NCBI GenBank assembly: GCA_949152475.1
Contig: OX424559.1
Location: forward strand, 32,841,119-32,905,118
From: Terebella lapidaria
Taxonomy: Eukaryota; Annelida; Polychaeta; Terebellida; Terebellidae
DNA length: 64,000 nucleotides
Reading direction: 5' to 3'
Shown: in pieces, positions 31,276 to 44,949 of the stretch
Numbering within the stretch: the stretch's first letter is position 1
Layout: each line of letters starts with the position of its first letter
Translations under genes and position numbers: made by a program
Notes under the pieces: generated by a model
Database searches by the model: none
What the model was told of the DNA's origin: nothing
What the model saw: the letters and a program-made list of their open reading frames with translations, nothing else

Positions 31276-34200
31276 TGTTAATGTACCCAAGTCATTCTTT
31301 ACTAGATGCTAGTTTCAGACAGATTAAATCCTACAAGTCAGGAGGATGTTTACTGGTTACATAACATTTACAAGACCGTTATTTTGCCTTTAATGTCGAG
31401 CAATTTCAGAATTAAAAATATGCTAATTTTGGTGTCCTGATGAAAACAACATACTTTTCATCAGACGGTTTTGTTTATATTGTTATACCACATGTCATTT
31501 TCTCAATTTAGGTCAAAATACTGGTCCAGTTAATATATAACCTACATATAAACGAAATTATAAATAACCTAATAATAGGTGAGTTCAACTGTGTGACTGT
31601 AACATAACACGCCATTATACTGATTCAACCCCAAATGATCTCAAAGCCAGTGGAAAACAAATTTTCGAATGTATCTGCACAAAAGATTCAATAATAATAT
31701 TCATAACAATGCCTACAGCCCTCTTTATCTGATCCATACGTTCCCATTTATACAACGGAACACAGATTTTGTTGAACTTAATGCAGTTGCACCGTAAACC
31801 ATTGTGACATTTAAACTGTTCAATATTCGAATTTGTTTTTCTGTACCCAATTTTCAGTACAAAATCTAAACCCGAAACAAAGTGCACACATATTGTAACA
31901 GCGATGCAACGGTCTAATGCATTTAGAAAGACCATTTCACGCGATACTTAACTAAATTAGCGCTATTGAGAAAGACGGAAGGACAATTTAGCTCAAGTGC
32001 TTATGGAATCCATTCCCGGAAATGTCTCCGAGTAAAAACAAATGTAAACAATGTGTGTACTGAAAGAAAGAAAACAATGCTCAGGCATTCAATGGGAAGC
32101 CGGAAATATAAACATTGTTTTTAATCACTTCCTGTTAGGAAAAAACGAAATGATTTTCCCACGTGAAAAAAAAATAACAACAAGATTGAGTAGCAAGATA
32201 TTGATAAAAATATTCGGATTTATTCCGCTTAAAATGTGAATAAATTGTTTTATATATGGTAAGAATATATTATGATCATGATGATGTTCAATTTACAGAA
32301 ATTTGAAAATGAACATTCTACACCACGGGTGGGGAAGAAAATAGTAGCCGCCTGGTGGGATTATTCACGTGACCAGTAAAACAAAAACGCCAGCCACGCA
32401 TCCATAAAAAGTTTACCGATTGACCCCTCGGCATACTAAAATTCCGGCCCATCCTCTTTCCCCCTACGAGGATTGGGGACCACCTCCTCTATCCATGATA
32501 TTCCCATGCGTGGCGAGGGCGCGAGAGAAAATAAAAACGCGTCTGTGCCCCATGAAAATTCCTCCCTTATCTACTCAAATCCCGCTTTTCCCTCACACCC
32601 CACGCCCCTCAAAGCACCCTCACAACACGCCCACCCTACCCCGTCCCAGCTCCCTGCACAAACAGAGAGAAATTCAAGAAGCCGCCCCGGTATGTGAAAG
32701 CAATGCCCGCTCTACAGTCCAGTCCAGATATGTGACCCCACGATATCATCGCATCCCCACCGGGGTGAAACCGATGACAGATGGACCGCGCATTTAATCA
32801 ATAAAACAATTACTGCTGGCCATGGCATGGACCTAATTAACTCACTGCGTTTATTAGAGAGTCCCCAAATTAATTAATAATGGCCGACCGGTCTGCACGT
32901 TGTAAACTCGACGTGAATTGACCACGGGGATCGGTTTCAATGTCCACGAAACTGACAAATTGTTCACATGATGTCAAATTGTCTGATGGACATTTACAAG
33001 TGGCCTTGAGTTTTATTGGTGGCTTTTATTTGAGGCTATGTGAGTTATTGGCATGTGAATAACTGTTTTTCACGTGGAATTACTTGAACATGATTGGAGT
33101 ACTTTTCTTCGGAGGGGTACGTTGGAGTAGATTCGAGCGCTTCAATAAATGTCAAATTATCATAAAAGACACTTCGCCTTTTCAGTACAAGTATATCGTT
33201 ATTATTTAAGCATTCAATTGAATTCGTTAATTGCCCAATTGACAAATTAGTTGTAGCTTTCGTTATCAGCAGAACAAGATATATCGACAAATCTTAAAAC
33301 CGTGCGAATATTACATCAAATATTGTCCTTACAATGTGCTAAATTGATCTAAAGCATTAGATTCGGTCCCTAAACCAATTTAATCGGTGATAGATTAACC
33401 ACTGAACCAATCGTAAACATTCTCGCAATCATATTAGGAAACTACTGAATATTCATAGGATCACAATATTGATCTACTTAGCACGTATTATTTCTGGAAG
33501 CAGGGGTACAAACAATTTGACAGCAGGGCGGCACAAATACCGTGTTAATGATATCTGCTTAGTGGCGGAACTGTTTTACGCGTCGCAATGATTTTCGTCA
33601 CGTAATTTGATGGCATATGTTACGTCAGAAATATACATACGTTTGAGAGCTCATGCAACTTGTAATATTTCTACGAATGGTATAACTATAGAAATGTTAA
33701 TGCAATCAGCGGCCTTTTGCAGGTGTGTGGAGAAATGATATTCATATAGGTGTATAAAAAAAACATATATCCAGGGGCGTAAATATATATATACTAGTAA
33801 AACATTTACCGATGAAGACCTATTCATATTGAGTTTTTGTGTTAATGTATAAAAAAAATCAAATATCGTCAAGCGATGAATAATTTATTCGGGGTAGGTC
33901 TCTATCGACAAACAAAAGGAATTCGAAGTGAATTGAGACTCAAAATTGATAGCAACATTGCTCGAGCCCCAAGTACACAGAAACATATCCAGCATATGCT
34001 GGTAATTACGATGTTCACGATGCTAATATTTTTTCTGGCAATTTCCGCGCTTGTCTCAACCCTATAATAAACCCTTTATTTATCTTTCAATTTTCAAGAG
34101 AAAAGGGGGAGATAGAGATACATCTGTCGATCTTGAAAACGAGATAAGAAGCTTGGAAGTTCCTGTTTAATCAATTCACGCCATCTAAAATTGACACTTT

Positions 34201-34689
34201 TCCCCCACTCACTTCAAACTTAGGGTAGGCAACACCAAAGAAATTGGTGCTTTCTTATTTTCCCTGTCAGCCCTTTGTTCTGTTCCCAGATGTTTGCTTA
34301 ATACTAGGCAGTAAAATGCATTTGACGACAAGAATATATGCACTCTCGTGAATCAATGTCATTTTCGTGGACTTGCACACCGAAGTTTATAGAGTTTGAG
34401 TGACACCCTAGAAACATTGTTCGATCTTTTGCCCGTGAAACTATCAATGTGCCGCACACTCGAGCCAATTTAGATCGCTGTATGCATTGTCATAAAGGGC
34501 GATAACAGTCGAGATATCACACCTCCGCCCCCCGCCACCACCAAACCCGTGCAAAATATCGGGACACCTCCGACGCGCATGCGCAAAGTGGTCAATAACG
34601 TTTTCTGGGTGGACATTGCGAACTGCGAATGACAGATTCTCGAGTGGGGATACAGAACGGTTGGATTTATCTCAGGGAAGACGGAAAAT
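31276..34689. other. Intergenic region upstream of the Ig-like gene
   Basis: Nothing coding could be supported. A 106-codon minus ORF at 31,615-31,935 is Cys-containing but resembles nothing known and has no splice or repeat support. The part from 32,330 to 32,960 is GC-richer, with C-rich tracts and no clear ORF. The last 200 bp before 34,690 are GC-richer (CCTCCGCCCCCCGCCACCACC, GACGCGCATGCGCA) and probably hold the promoter and 5' UTR of the next gene. Confidence 0.35.
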
Positions 34690-37600
34690 ATGGAGTTTGC
34701 GGTTTTTCTACTGGTTTTTGCCGGTGTCATCCATGTGACGGAACAGAGACAGACTGGTAAGTCCCACCGGCAACTAATATTGTCGCATTTGCGATGCGAT
34801 CGATAGATTTTATGGACTTTGATAGCAGTTTGCTGTAAAAAGTTTTCGAGATGGCTAGGACATTACGTGACCAAGCAGTTGTCAACTCGAGGGTATAGTG
34901 TGACTTTTATTAGTCGAGAAAGATCAGTATAATTGCGATTGTTGAAGTACGATACAGCAAAAGTTATAACTGTATGAGATTATTCGAACAATGAAACCGG
35001 TCAGAGCTTGTATGTAGATAGCGTAGTCATATATTTTGTAAGTGTGGTAGGCATTATAATCATTTGTTTTCCAAATACATGTAAGTTTATTATTCAATAA
35101 AGCTACTAGTAATTTGGGGTAAAGTAATGATATATTTATTCATATAATGTAAAATGTTTTGATTATATACACCACTAGCAATTAACTAGCAATTGACTAG
35201 CAGTTAATCGGGTGGGTTTAATATAGGTGAAGGTAAACTTAATTGATAATGCACGTAGACACCTTATAGATGGATACAGATATCGTTCATAGAACAGTCC
35301 TTGAACATTATCTCCAGACAATTGATGAATATTTGGGTGCTTGGCTGGTCTGCAACAGCATCCTTATCTTTAATATCGATAAGATTAATGTTTTGAAAGA
35401 TCACAAAACGTCAGGTACATGTGTATTTACTGATATGGGTGGATAAATTATATATTACTCGGGGGAAATATCGATAAAACAATTGATTGATCCAAAGAGT
35501 ATATAGATACAGTCGAGGTAAAAGATGTAGGGGTATTATCGAAAAAGCAATTAGCAAACTTATACATGCCATGGACGCACCTGTGTTTATTATCTGTTAT
35601 GCTTGGTGATTGTACGGCCGATGATCTAATAGATAGTGACGTCATCGATTATTAAGACCCTTGACAACAACATTGGATTACTTATTATCTATAAGGATTC
35701 CTTGTATAGAGTATATAAACAATTCTCCTCCGACCGTCTCTAAGACGTAGATATGTTCGATATATTGTTCATTAGTGGCAATTAAGGGACTCGGGATATA
35801 ATGAAGTATGCACTGAAGATAATATTATTGCTTGTGGAGTTGTAAAAACGAAAATGATACAGAGATAAATAATAAAACTTATAGTATTCAACGAGCCATC
35901 CAACGTATGAAACATCCAAACACAAAGAAAACAATACTGCTTGCTTATCAATTATGAATGAATTGAAGAAAACATGTTAGTTTTAACTTCAGATAACGCA
36001 TACGTGAATGTTAAATTTTGCTTTTCATATATATCTTAAAGAGATATGAGATGTATACATGGAAGAATGTTTTTGTACACCTTATCATATCACGTAGGAA
36101 CAATGAAGGTTTGTTTTTTTATAGACCGCTTTGTCCAAAAATGGAAACTGTTAACAAGAACACCGTTGATTTGTCCACGTTATATTAACCTGTATAACAG
36201 CCTTTTATGGTTGTTTTTATGGTCATTTATGGCCCTTTACCTGGCAAAATTCCAATGTAAACCCAGCAGTAAAATTGCGTAATTATACATATGAAATATC
36301 GTGTATTATTCACACTTCAAAGCGTGACAAATGTTGTAACATTATAAAGTGCGCGTGAATAATCATACGGGAAAGGCCTAATTGGTTGACAGAAGTGAAA
36401 AGGTCCTTTGTATTACATCTATATACGTGCAATATTACAGCATACATTTACTTTTCTTAAGGGCATGCGCCTGAAGACATGTTTATAAACGCGGCATGTA
36501 CCAGGGTTTGTTTCACTCCATACGTTCGAGTACCTTTGTTTCATGGCTGTTGACTTGGCTGGAAGCGCTCTTCGTACGTACTTTTTGGGCTGACAAAAAG
36601 CACCTTTCAATATTGTGAAAACACTTATTCAACCCAGGTTTACTTTGAGTGGACAATTCCGGCGGAGTTTGGTTTTTGTTATAGCGAGAAAACTCAGCTT
36701 TGATTTTATTTTTACACCGACATCTGTAGTTTTGTTGCCGAATTGCATGGCTCTATTGTTGAACCACCGCTATTCCAAATCTAAATGGCCAAAAGTAATG
36801 TTCCCACGAAAGAATATCACTCCCAAGTGTAAAATTTGCGTCTTTTTTCTTTTAGCATTTGCGCAGTGCATGTTCCGTTTTCAAACGAAACAGAACAGTT
36901 AATGTTCACTAAATTAACATATCCCATTTCTTGGCAGGGTAATTATAGCTAGCACCTAATTAAGTCGACATTGTAGTAAATGCCTGCAGATGTTCAAATG
37001 ACAAATAAATTGACATCCAGACCTAGCTCATTAGTTTCGACAATGAATATTAATGACATGCCCGTGTAATATTTCCACGCCAGACATTGATATTATCTCG
37101 TATACAACCCCCTAGAGTGTAATATTTGCATGGAGGAAATCGCGTATACAAGGCATACCTATATGGGACACATGAAGAGGGCAATATATCTGATATAAGC
37201 CCTCCCATTGTAAACATGTTGAACACACGGCATTATATAACAAACTCTTTCGATTTAGCCTACGACATTTTCGAGAGCCACCCATGTGGTAATAAGAAAT
37301 ATGGTTGTTTGGCAACGCCTATCGAATATGTCAAGTTGAACGGATTTACGAGCCTGATTTCTACTTATGACCTTGGCGAAATTACCAAGAATGTTTCCCT
37401 CTATATTTGCACAGAAATACACGTTGCACAGAAATACACTTACCGTGGATATGATATCGTGATGTACTGAAAAACACGGGGTTTTATTTTTGCATGGGTG
37501 GATTGGACTGGTGGGTTTCAACAATCGTATTAATATTGCATATCGCCAGGGAATAATGGTTCGTCTGTTTTTACAATAACATTTTGTTGAAAGTACCATT

Positions 37601-40600
37601 CTCAATAGTTCAAGAGGGGTATTAATATTTAAAAGGATTGGGTTTTTTTTTATTTAATGGAATTGAACTATTCTATGAGTTTAATACTCGTTTTCCAACC
37701 AAGGGAAATCATTTGCAGTACAATACATTTCGAAGTCATGAAAATATCATTAGGCTTGGATTTATCGAGCTAAAAATAACATCCATATCAATATTCAATG
37801 GGACGATTTTTATAGGGGGAAAAGCACGATTTAAAAGGAAGAAATTATATTCTTCCCAAGCTGCCAGGTGTAGACAGGGCAGTTACCCAAGACTGTTTTT
37901 AATTATTTTAGAATTAAAACCCTCCACCTACGAAATCACACCGCGCACGTGTTTGGCCCTCTCATCTTTTGAACAAAGTATTTTATGACCTCTCGTCGCC
38001 AGCCCGTGTTTCCTTTCTCGAGTGGGTCTCCTAATATAGTCCACGAAAAGGGATTCAAGAGGGGAAAAGAAACAATAACACTTGTAAAGCGCGGATTTTT
38101 ATCACAAAGTTTCCCGCGAAACGTAATATAGCACAAGTGAAAAAAGTGTCCTCTAAAAATTGTGGTGATTAGGTCGTTTTAAGGCCCGCAAATTCAAAGA
38201 ACAAATATAATTGACCGCGAAATCAAGCGTGTGACTGTGGAGAAAGAAAAAAGAGAGGGGAAAAAACGTCACACACAAAAACCGTCAAAAACACCAGCTG
38301 ACCGCAATTTTGCTGGCTTGTCGAATTACTCGACTCACGGGCAAAGGTGTCGCGACAGTCTCGCTCCAAGTGGCGATATTAGACGCCCTTTGATGAAACA
38401 ATTAATTTCGAGTTATCGCAGCAGTCTGTATACCGTCACCAAACTCGACTTAGGGCGGATGGACGGGCACCTTTGAATGATTACAGTGTCGGAAACGCTT
38501 CGGTTACTTTCCGCCCCCTGTGATGTTGAAGAGTGTCGGAGTTATATTGAGATTTCACCCCGCTGTCACCCGCTCCCCCATCACTGTCAATAGCTTAAGG
38601 AGAGGGAAGTGTCGTTGCAGAATGCCCCCATCATAGGGCGAGGGGGGAGGCGGTGATGGTGAGGAAACGACAGATTTTGTGGAAACAAGAGAATGTGCGA
38701 ATATTTAACTTGAGTCACCTACTTAAGGCCGCGGGGGAAGGGACTTCGAGTGTTTTTGTCTTCCATTTGTCCCACCGTCCGGGGCATTTTATTGGTTTCC
38801 ATGGTGACAAATGACCGGGGCAGGGGAATTTCACGCGCGTGCCTTTTTCCGCGTAAAGACAGCTTTTTTTCCGTGCTCTCTTTTTGGCATAAAAAAGACA
38901 AACGACGTACCCCCACTTCAAGTAACTCTATCTTGTCGACAAATATGTCCCCACAGCAGCTGATCCAATAAAAACATTCGTCTCCTTTCTACACTTGTTT
39001 GTTCCTGCGACCGTGTGTATACATAAGATGACCAGATATATTGTCCCTTTAACCCCAAGGCCTTGTCATCTTTCGCTTATTGTAAACTGTCCCGCGATCC
39101 AGCCGCCCCCCTCCCCCCATACCCACAGGAAAACACACATTATCGGGCTTCTGGTCACCTCTGTGGCCTGTCATTAATGGCCGAACAAACACCAAACACA
39201 CCAGCTCAAACAAATAGACATTTTGGACCAAAGCGCAAGTTATTTTTGTCCAGTCGTAAATTATCAGTTTGTCGTGCGGACCTTTTCTGCATTAGCACCA
39301 ATTCTCTCGCATGACTTTCCATGAAAAGTTCAGATTTTCCGAGGTTTTGCATATTTATGCTTATCCAGAAAAACTGTTTGTTGGCGCCCAACGTGTATAT
39401 TTGTAATTATTCCATTTACCCTTTGACCACGGTCCATAAATACCAAAACATTTCGTTCAATCACGTGTATCTCGCTGTTAATTTGAAGCTGAGATTTGGA
39501 GAGTGGTCATTTACGACCCGTCTAAATTTTAGACCAATCAAATACCTCGCCAGGCGGTGAATAACAAAATAGTATACTATGATAAAAGGGTCACAAGGTC
39601 TGATAATTGCCTGCTATTAACCCTGATTGACCGCGGGGTTTATGACTGAAAGTGTGATTTGAATTCAACAATAACCATCAAATTATCATAAAGTGCCCTG
39701 TGATTTTGTGAAGCTGGGTGCGAATTTTGACAGTGATCTCAAATGTAAAAAATGGGAACAATTTCATGAAATTCAGTGAATGCCTCGTACTGTCAAAAAC
39801 TCATTTGCCCTGATGGAGTTTTTAATAATGTATAATTGTTATGATACACATTATATCATATCATACCTTATGACGATAGGTATGATACAAAATGATATGA
39901 TTTTTACATGAAAAATTAATAAATTTTAAATTTGACAAAATGGTATGATTTCTACATGGAAAAAAAATAAATTTTAAATTTGACAAAATGGTATGATTTT
40001 CACATGGAAAATTAATAAATGTTAAATTTGACATCATATAACCTAGAATATACATTTTAAATAGGTATATGTTAAGTTATATCCAATAAATATTCCTCAT
40101 CAATTTCAGATGTCCGGTGGCTGTTACAACCGGAGATGACGGTCAAGGTCATCGAAGGTCACAACATCACCCTACATTGGCTATACAAGCGTCCACCCTA
40201 CACGGCCAACAAAGGAAAACTCCTCTTCGCTCACCACGTGCCTGGGAACAACTTCGAAAACCTGCTCATAGAGGGCGCTGTCGATCCAGTCAGTGGTAAT
40301 GTGGACATCGCGTACAACCAGTATCGTGACCGGGTCTCGCTGAGGTCTCGCGGTCACGAGATTTTGATCCATATAACGGATATGACGTCAGAGGAGTTTG
40401 GGCGGTATCTGCTGGATCTGGATTTCGACTCGGACGCACCGGTACACGACGTCATAGATGTAGTCGTATATAAAGGTATAAAGGTTTTTCCTTGAATTGT
40501 TTTCATATAAATTTTATATGTAGGACTTATTTGCTCGTCGATGCTCGTAATTCATTAATGGTCGTTTGCTATAGAACTATAAATAGGTCTACATTATACA

Positions 40601-43600
40601 AATCTTCAATGATTCTGATTTTATGAATTTTAAATCATGTCCATCTATCTAAACATGTATTTACCAATTAGGCGAAGTTTCTAATTACATGTGTGAGCCT
40701 AGGCAATGCATTGTACAATTTAACTCTGTCATCCGTAGATAAGTCTAAGCTAGATAGGTCTACATTATACAAATCTTCAATGATTCTGATTTTATGAATT
40801 TTAAATTATGTCCATCTATCTATACATGCAAGTACCAATTAGGCAAAGTTTATTACATGTATGAGCGTAGGCAATGCATTGTACAATTTAACTATGTAAT
40901 ACGTAGATAGGTAGCTTGATTGTCTCGTATGACTCCTGCAGCTATTCACATCTGGTCACGTTTTAGATTCTATACGTAACGGTCCCTTTGTTATGTCTGA
41001 CAAAGAAATATTGCAATATGTATTGCCCTACTCGTACGACAAATCGGGCGGTGACTGTTAAATGCACACCTACGGTGAAATAATTAGGTGTATACAGTTT
41101 CACGGTGACATAACTGACACGCGGTTTGTTGTCGCCTTTCACAGACGCCACCTGGCGGGAAACCCCGAGGAACGAGATTCTCGCGAGAGTTGGAAGTCAC
41201 GTGACTCTCAAATGGAAACGCGACACGCACCACGGGCAGCCGGAAATCCAGAGCATATCACTGATTTACAACAAATTCCACAGTGAGGATCCAATAGAAG
41301 TCATTAAAACCTACCGTCTTCCGGATTTGACGGATACTTGGGAGACGGAATATCCCTCCGAGGGCAGCTATTTGTCGGATAGAATGCTACACGAGTATAA
41401 CCCAGAGAGGGATGTTCTACAGATCTCGTTCTGGGACTTGGATGTCCAGGATAGCGGGGAGTACGACCTCGTTTTGAATTTCGAAGATGACGTCACGGAG
41501 TTGAGTCACGTGGTTTCCCTACACGTCACGGAAGGTAATGGGATTTAAATCAAACTAGATACAATGTGCATTTCCTCATGATCTCATAATCGGGAGGGGG
41601 GGGGGGGGAGGGGGGAAGGCGTATTAAATTGATATAATACACTACTTGAAATCGTGGTGATCAAAATGTATGTGTACGGTTGAGATTGGATGCAATCAAC
41701 ATACATGAACCAAAGTTCAGTTTAAACACAAAACAGATCATAAAACTATTATATAACTATATAATGTCTACAGCTCAACGAGTCCGCAACTCGCGTTCAA
41801 AATAGGTAGGCCTGTTTTACATTGTGTAATTAATATGCAGGAAATTTAAAAGAGTTTGCAATTTCAATTACAGCTTCCACATGGCGTGAACGTCCCGACA
41901 AAGACGTTTTCGGCGTCCTGACACATGACCTCAACTTGACCTACTTACCTGACCTGAATACCACCGCGCATGCGCAGAAGTACAAACTGTACAAGTTTCG
42001 TGACAAGAAGGAGGAGGAGATAATAACAATCTCCATTAAGGGGAACGACCTCCTTGAACGCAGATCCAGATCCGTGAACTTTAGCAGGAGTATTCTCTGC
42101 GCCTTCACGGATGAAGGACACGGTCTCATGTTGACGTTCCAGGATATTCGCTCGGAGTACGACGGAAGCTACCTGCTGAAGATGTTTCATGAGGAGACGC
42201 TCTCTGTCAAACATAACTTCCACCTCCACGTGGTACAAGGTTTGTAGGCCCATGGGACTGAACGTAGCTGGAAATCTTTTTTAATACATCCATACGCAAA
42301 AAGTTACAAGCAATGAGGCAAATTATTCTCTTTTTTCCATTTCAATAGCCAATATGTTTTCACAGCAGCATTACAGTCATATCTATATAAACGGCTGTCT
42401 ATCTAATTATAATTTGTATTCTTATCTTGTTTTAATTGTTAACAGTTTAATATTGATATTTTGTATACTGCAAAATGCCACATCATGACATATGGACCTT
42501 ACCAGAAATCTCTTATGGGTTTCTGATTGTACCATTAGGGAATTAGATTTTATTTTACAACTGAATCCCACCTAGGCCTAATCATAACGTGTCCATAAAT
42601 ACTTGCAGAGGGTCAACTCTGGCCGAAGGTTTTGGCCAACGAAGATGAGCTGGACATCATGAGTTCGCCCGTGTCCGTGAAGAACTCCGGAATGTACACT
42701 TTCATCATGCCGGAAAACATTCCCCCACCCCATGTTACAATGTTTACTGGACATGATATTGACCGGGCAATACACGCTGATATCAGGCGGGCTGATACTG
42801 TTGATATTACCCTTAATGGAGACGTTTTAAACGACGGACTAAACGTGATCGTGGATTATGGATTTTATATCGTCAGTTTTAAACTTGGTGAGTTGGAACT
42901 GTAAAATGTACTAAATTGAGAAAATATTGACCCCATAAAGAATTTAAACGTTTTTAAAATGTTCTTTGAGTTACTCAGAATAGAATAGAATAAAGTGAAA
43001 ATCTGTTTCAAAAGAGAACGGATTTTCAAATTTGCCAAGATAACAATCAGCAAACAATATTGTCAATACTCAATATATTAAACATACATACATCTCTTCT
43101 TTTTCAGTTGCTGGAAACCAAAAACTAATTTCACAGACTGCCGGGGTGTTCACATCATTGAACGAGCACACGTCAGAAGCTGTCATTGTTTACATGACGT
43201 GCTTTTGTTTAATTTTCTGCAACGTCATCATATTAATAGTGGTATGCTGCACATACAGACAAACTCGACCCAATAGTGTGGTCTATAGATGTAGGTGTAC
43301 TTGCACTGCAAATGTTAATCGCCAAAAACCGGAATATCTTCGAAATAACATCATCAATGAAAATATTTATGAATTACCACCGTCAAAATTCGCAACTTCT
43401 TTCGACGCAAACGACGGATTAACTTCGACACCGAATAAAACGCGGTATAGAAAACCTTGGTTTACCAGTCATAAACCAAGAAATGATCCAGAACATAAGC
43501 CGGACGGTGATTGGCCATCAGGTGACGAGAACGAGCCAATGATTATGCGCAACACAGATTTGGCCACGCCCCTCAGAGCGACACCCCCATCCGCCACCGA

Positions 43601-43736
43601 TTCGGATAGCCCATCTATATTGAAAATACCAAGGGAGAGTCCATCTTCATCAATAAAACGGGTGAGATGGGAGGAGCAACCTACCATAAACTATGAGCAA
43701 CAGGAACAACACAGTCCCAAATTGCCACGATATTGA
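34690..43736 (+). CDS. Type I membrane protein with tandem cysteine-poor Ig-like domains (6 exons, 698 aa)
   Basis: Exons: 34690-34756, 40110-40475, 41145-41534, 41874-42239, 42609-42887, 43108-43736. Every intron is phase 1 with GT/AG borders and the sum is 2097 nt, exactly 699 codons. Exon 1 is a signal peptide (MEFAVFLLVFAGVIHVTEQ). Exons 2, 3 and 4 each encode one domain of about 122-130 residues that starts RWLL.P / TWRETP / TWRERP and ends with an Ig-type strand F: FGRYLLDL, DSGEYDLVL, YDGSYLLKM. In each, the G-x-Y-x-C cysteine is replaced. Exon 5 looks like a worn fourth domain (SVKNSGMYTFIM). The ectodomain has one cysteine in about 490 residues. N-glycosylation sequons occur (HNIT, LNLT, LNTT, VNFS). 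Exon 6 holds a membrane helix (about 514-537, Cys-rich) and a 160-residue tail with NIYELPP and NYEQQ. One domain per phase-1 exon is the classic layout of Ig receptors. The ligand is unknown. I do not recognise an orthologue. Confidence 0.85.
34757..40109 (+). other. Intron 1 of the Ig-like gene
   Basis: This intron, 5.35 kb, separates the signal-peptide exon from the first domain. No exon or ORF in it could be tied to the gene. A GC-richer patch at about 38,290-38,880 (GCGACAGTCTCGC, AGGCCGCGGGGGAAGGG, TTTCACGCGCGTGCC) contrasts with the AT-rich remainder and could be regulatory; that is only a guess. Confidence 0.5.
39890..40048. repeat. 48-bp tandem repeat, about three units
   Basis: AAATTTGACAAAATGGTATGA followed by TTT.TACATGGAAAATTAATA repeats with the TTTGAC word at 39,931, 39,979 and 40,027, exactly 48 bp apart. 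It lies at the end of intron 1, about 60 bp before exon 2. Confidence 0.8.
40583..40918. repeat. Tandem duplication of 171 bp in intron 2
   Basis: ATAGGTCTACATTATACAAATC starts both units (40,583 and 40,754). Both run through TTCAATGATTCTGATTTTATG, TGTCCATCTATCTA.ACATG and GGCAATGCATTGTACAATTT, with about 90% identity by eye. Confidence 0.85.
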
Positions 43737-43776
43737 AAACTGTCACTCAAATGTCACTGGAAATCGTACCAAAGAG

Positions 43777-43782
43777 AATAAA
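43777..43782 (+). terminator. Candidate poly(A) signal of the Ig-like gene
   Basis: AATAAA lies 41 nt after the stop codon. A second AATAAA is at about 44,250, so alternative 3' ends are possible. Confidence 0.5.
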
Positions 43783-44949
43783 CTGAATGAACTACTAGTA
43801 TGTAACTGACTATGTGTGTTCATCACTGATAGAAAAAAAACATATTTGAGATTGAAAATGTTCGTTTATGCAAATATAATCAGTAGTGTGCACATCACGG
43901 ACCAGTAAATGCATTCATCTCGTGCAAGTTGTCGTTTTTATGCATTTAGGCTGAAATAAATCACTATAGATTGATAACGGCATAGTTATAAACACAAACG
44001 ATTTATTGTAATTATGTATTGGATCTACGCAAAGTTCTAGACAATATAGTTTTAATGCCTCATATATACTCGTATGTATACATGCACAACAAACTGCATC
44101 TCTCATGGTTGATGGTCAAAGACTCGTCTGAAATATGTTTACTTTGTATATATCAGATGTTTATCACTTGAAAAGTGCCTGTAATTTCCATGCCAAATAA
44201 TTTTATAATCTGTACGTGTTAATCTTAGATAGATCTGTGTTAACGTGTTAATAAAATATCTAGTCAACTACATGTAGTACAGTGTTTATCAAGTTGTTTA
44301 CAAGATGTAGTAAAGTAGTGATTGGCTTTATATTCGTATGAAGAATTGGGTTTCTGGTATTTGGTCATAATTATGCATCTGTATATTCAGTAATTTGCCT
44401 GAGGTACAAAATTTGCTCACACATCTAAACCAATTACTGGGTATTGATTTATGATTAGAGTTTTTAGTTTTTAGCATAACGAACATGTTTTGACAATAGA
44501 GTTGAAGATCAGTGTAATAATTTATATTTTGGAAAATCAATATTCTGTGCAATTCTTATGGTCTGCCGGAAACCTACAGCACCCATTGTGCTATGTTTTT
44601 TTTCTCACATTTATGAAATGGACAATGTTAGGAGAAATGTGACACTATGTGTATGAAATGTGTAAGACCATCGACAACGAGAAAAACAAGCAAATATATG
44701 TACATTCATGTTAGATGCTAGCTTCTACATATTGTGTATATCATTCAAAGTTCATCAGCATGAGTACACGATTCAAAACAATATATTTATTTCAGAAACT
44801 CAATACATTTGTTGGTATAAGAATATACATATGGTGAAATGGAAAATGTTTAACAAAAACATTACGTAGAGATACAACTGTCAGTGGAAAGTCGTCTAGC
44901 AAAAGAAGAAAAAGTTATATGCATTAATGTTTACAACTGTATATAATTT

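Noticed and set aside
31615..31935. 106-codon minus ORF with several cysteines
   Set aside because: No recognisable motif, no clear splice partner and ordinary AT-rich composition; chance cannot be excluded.
37126..37605. Overlapping ORFs of about 115 codons on both strands in the Ig-like gene intron
   Set aside because: They lie within an intron, resemble nothing, and overlap on opposite strands; likely chance.
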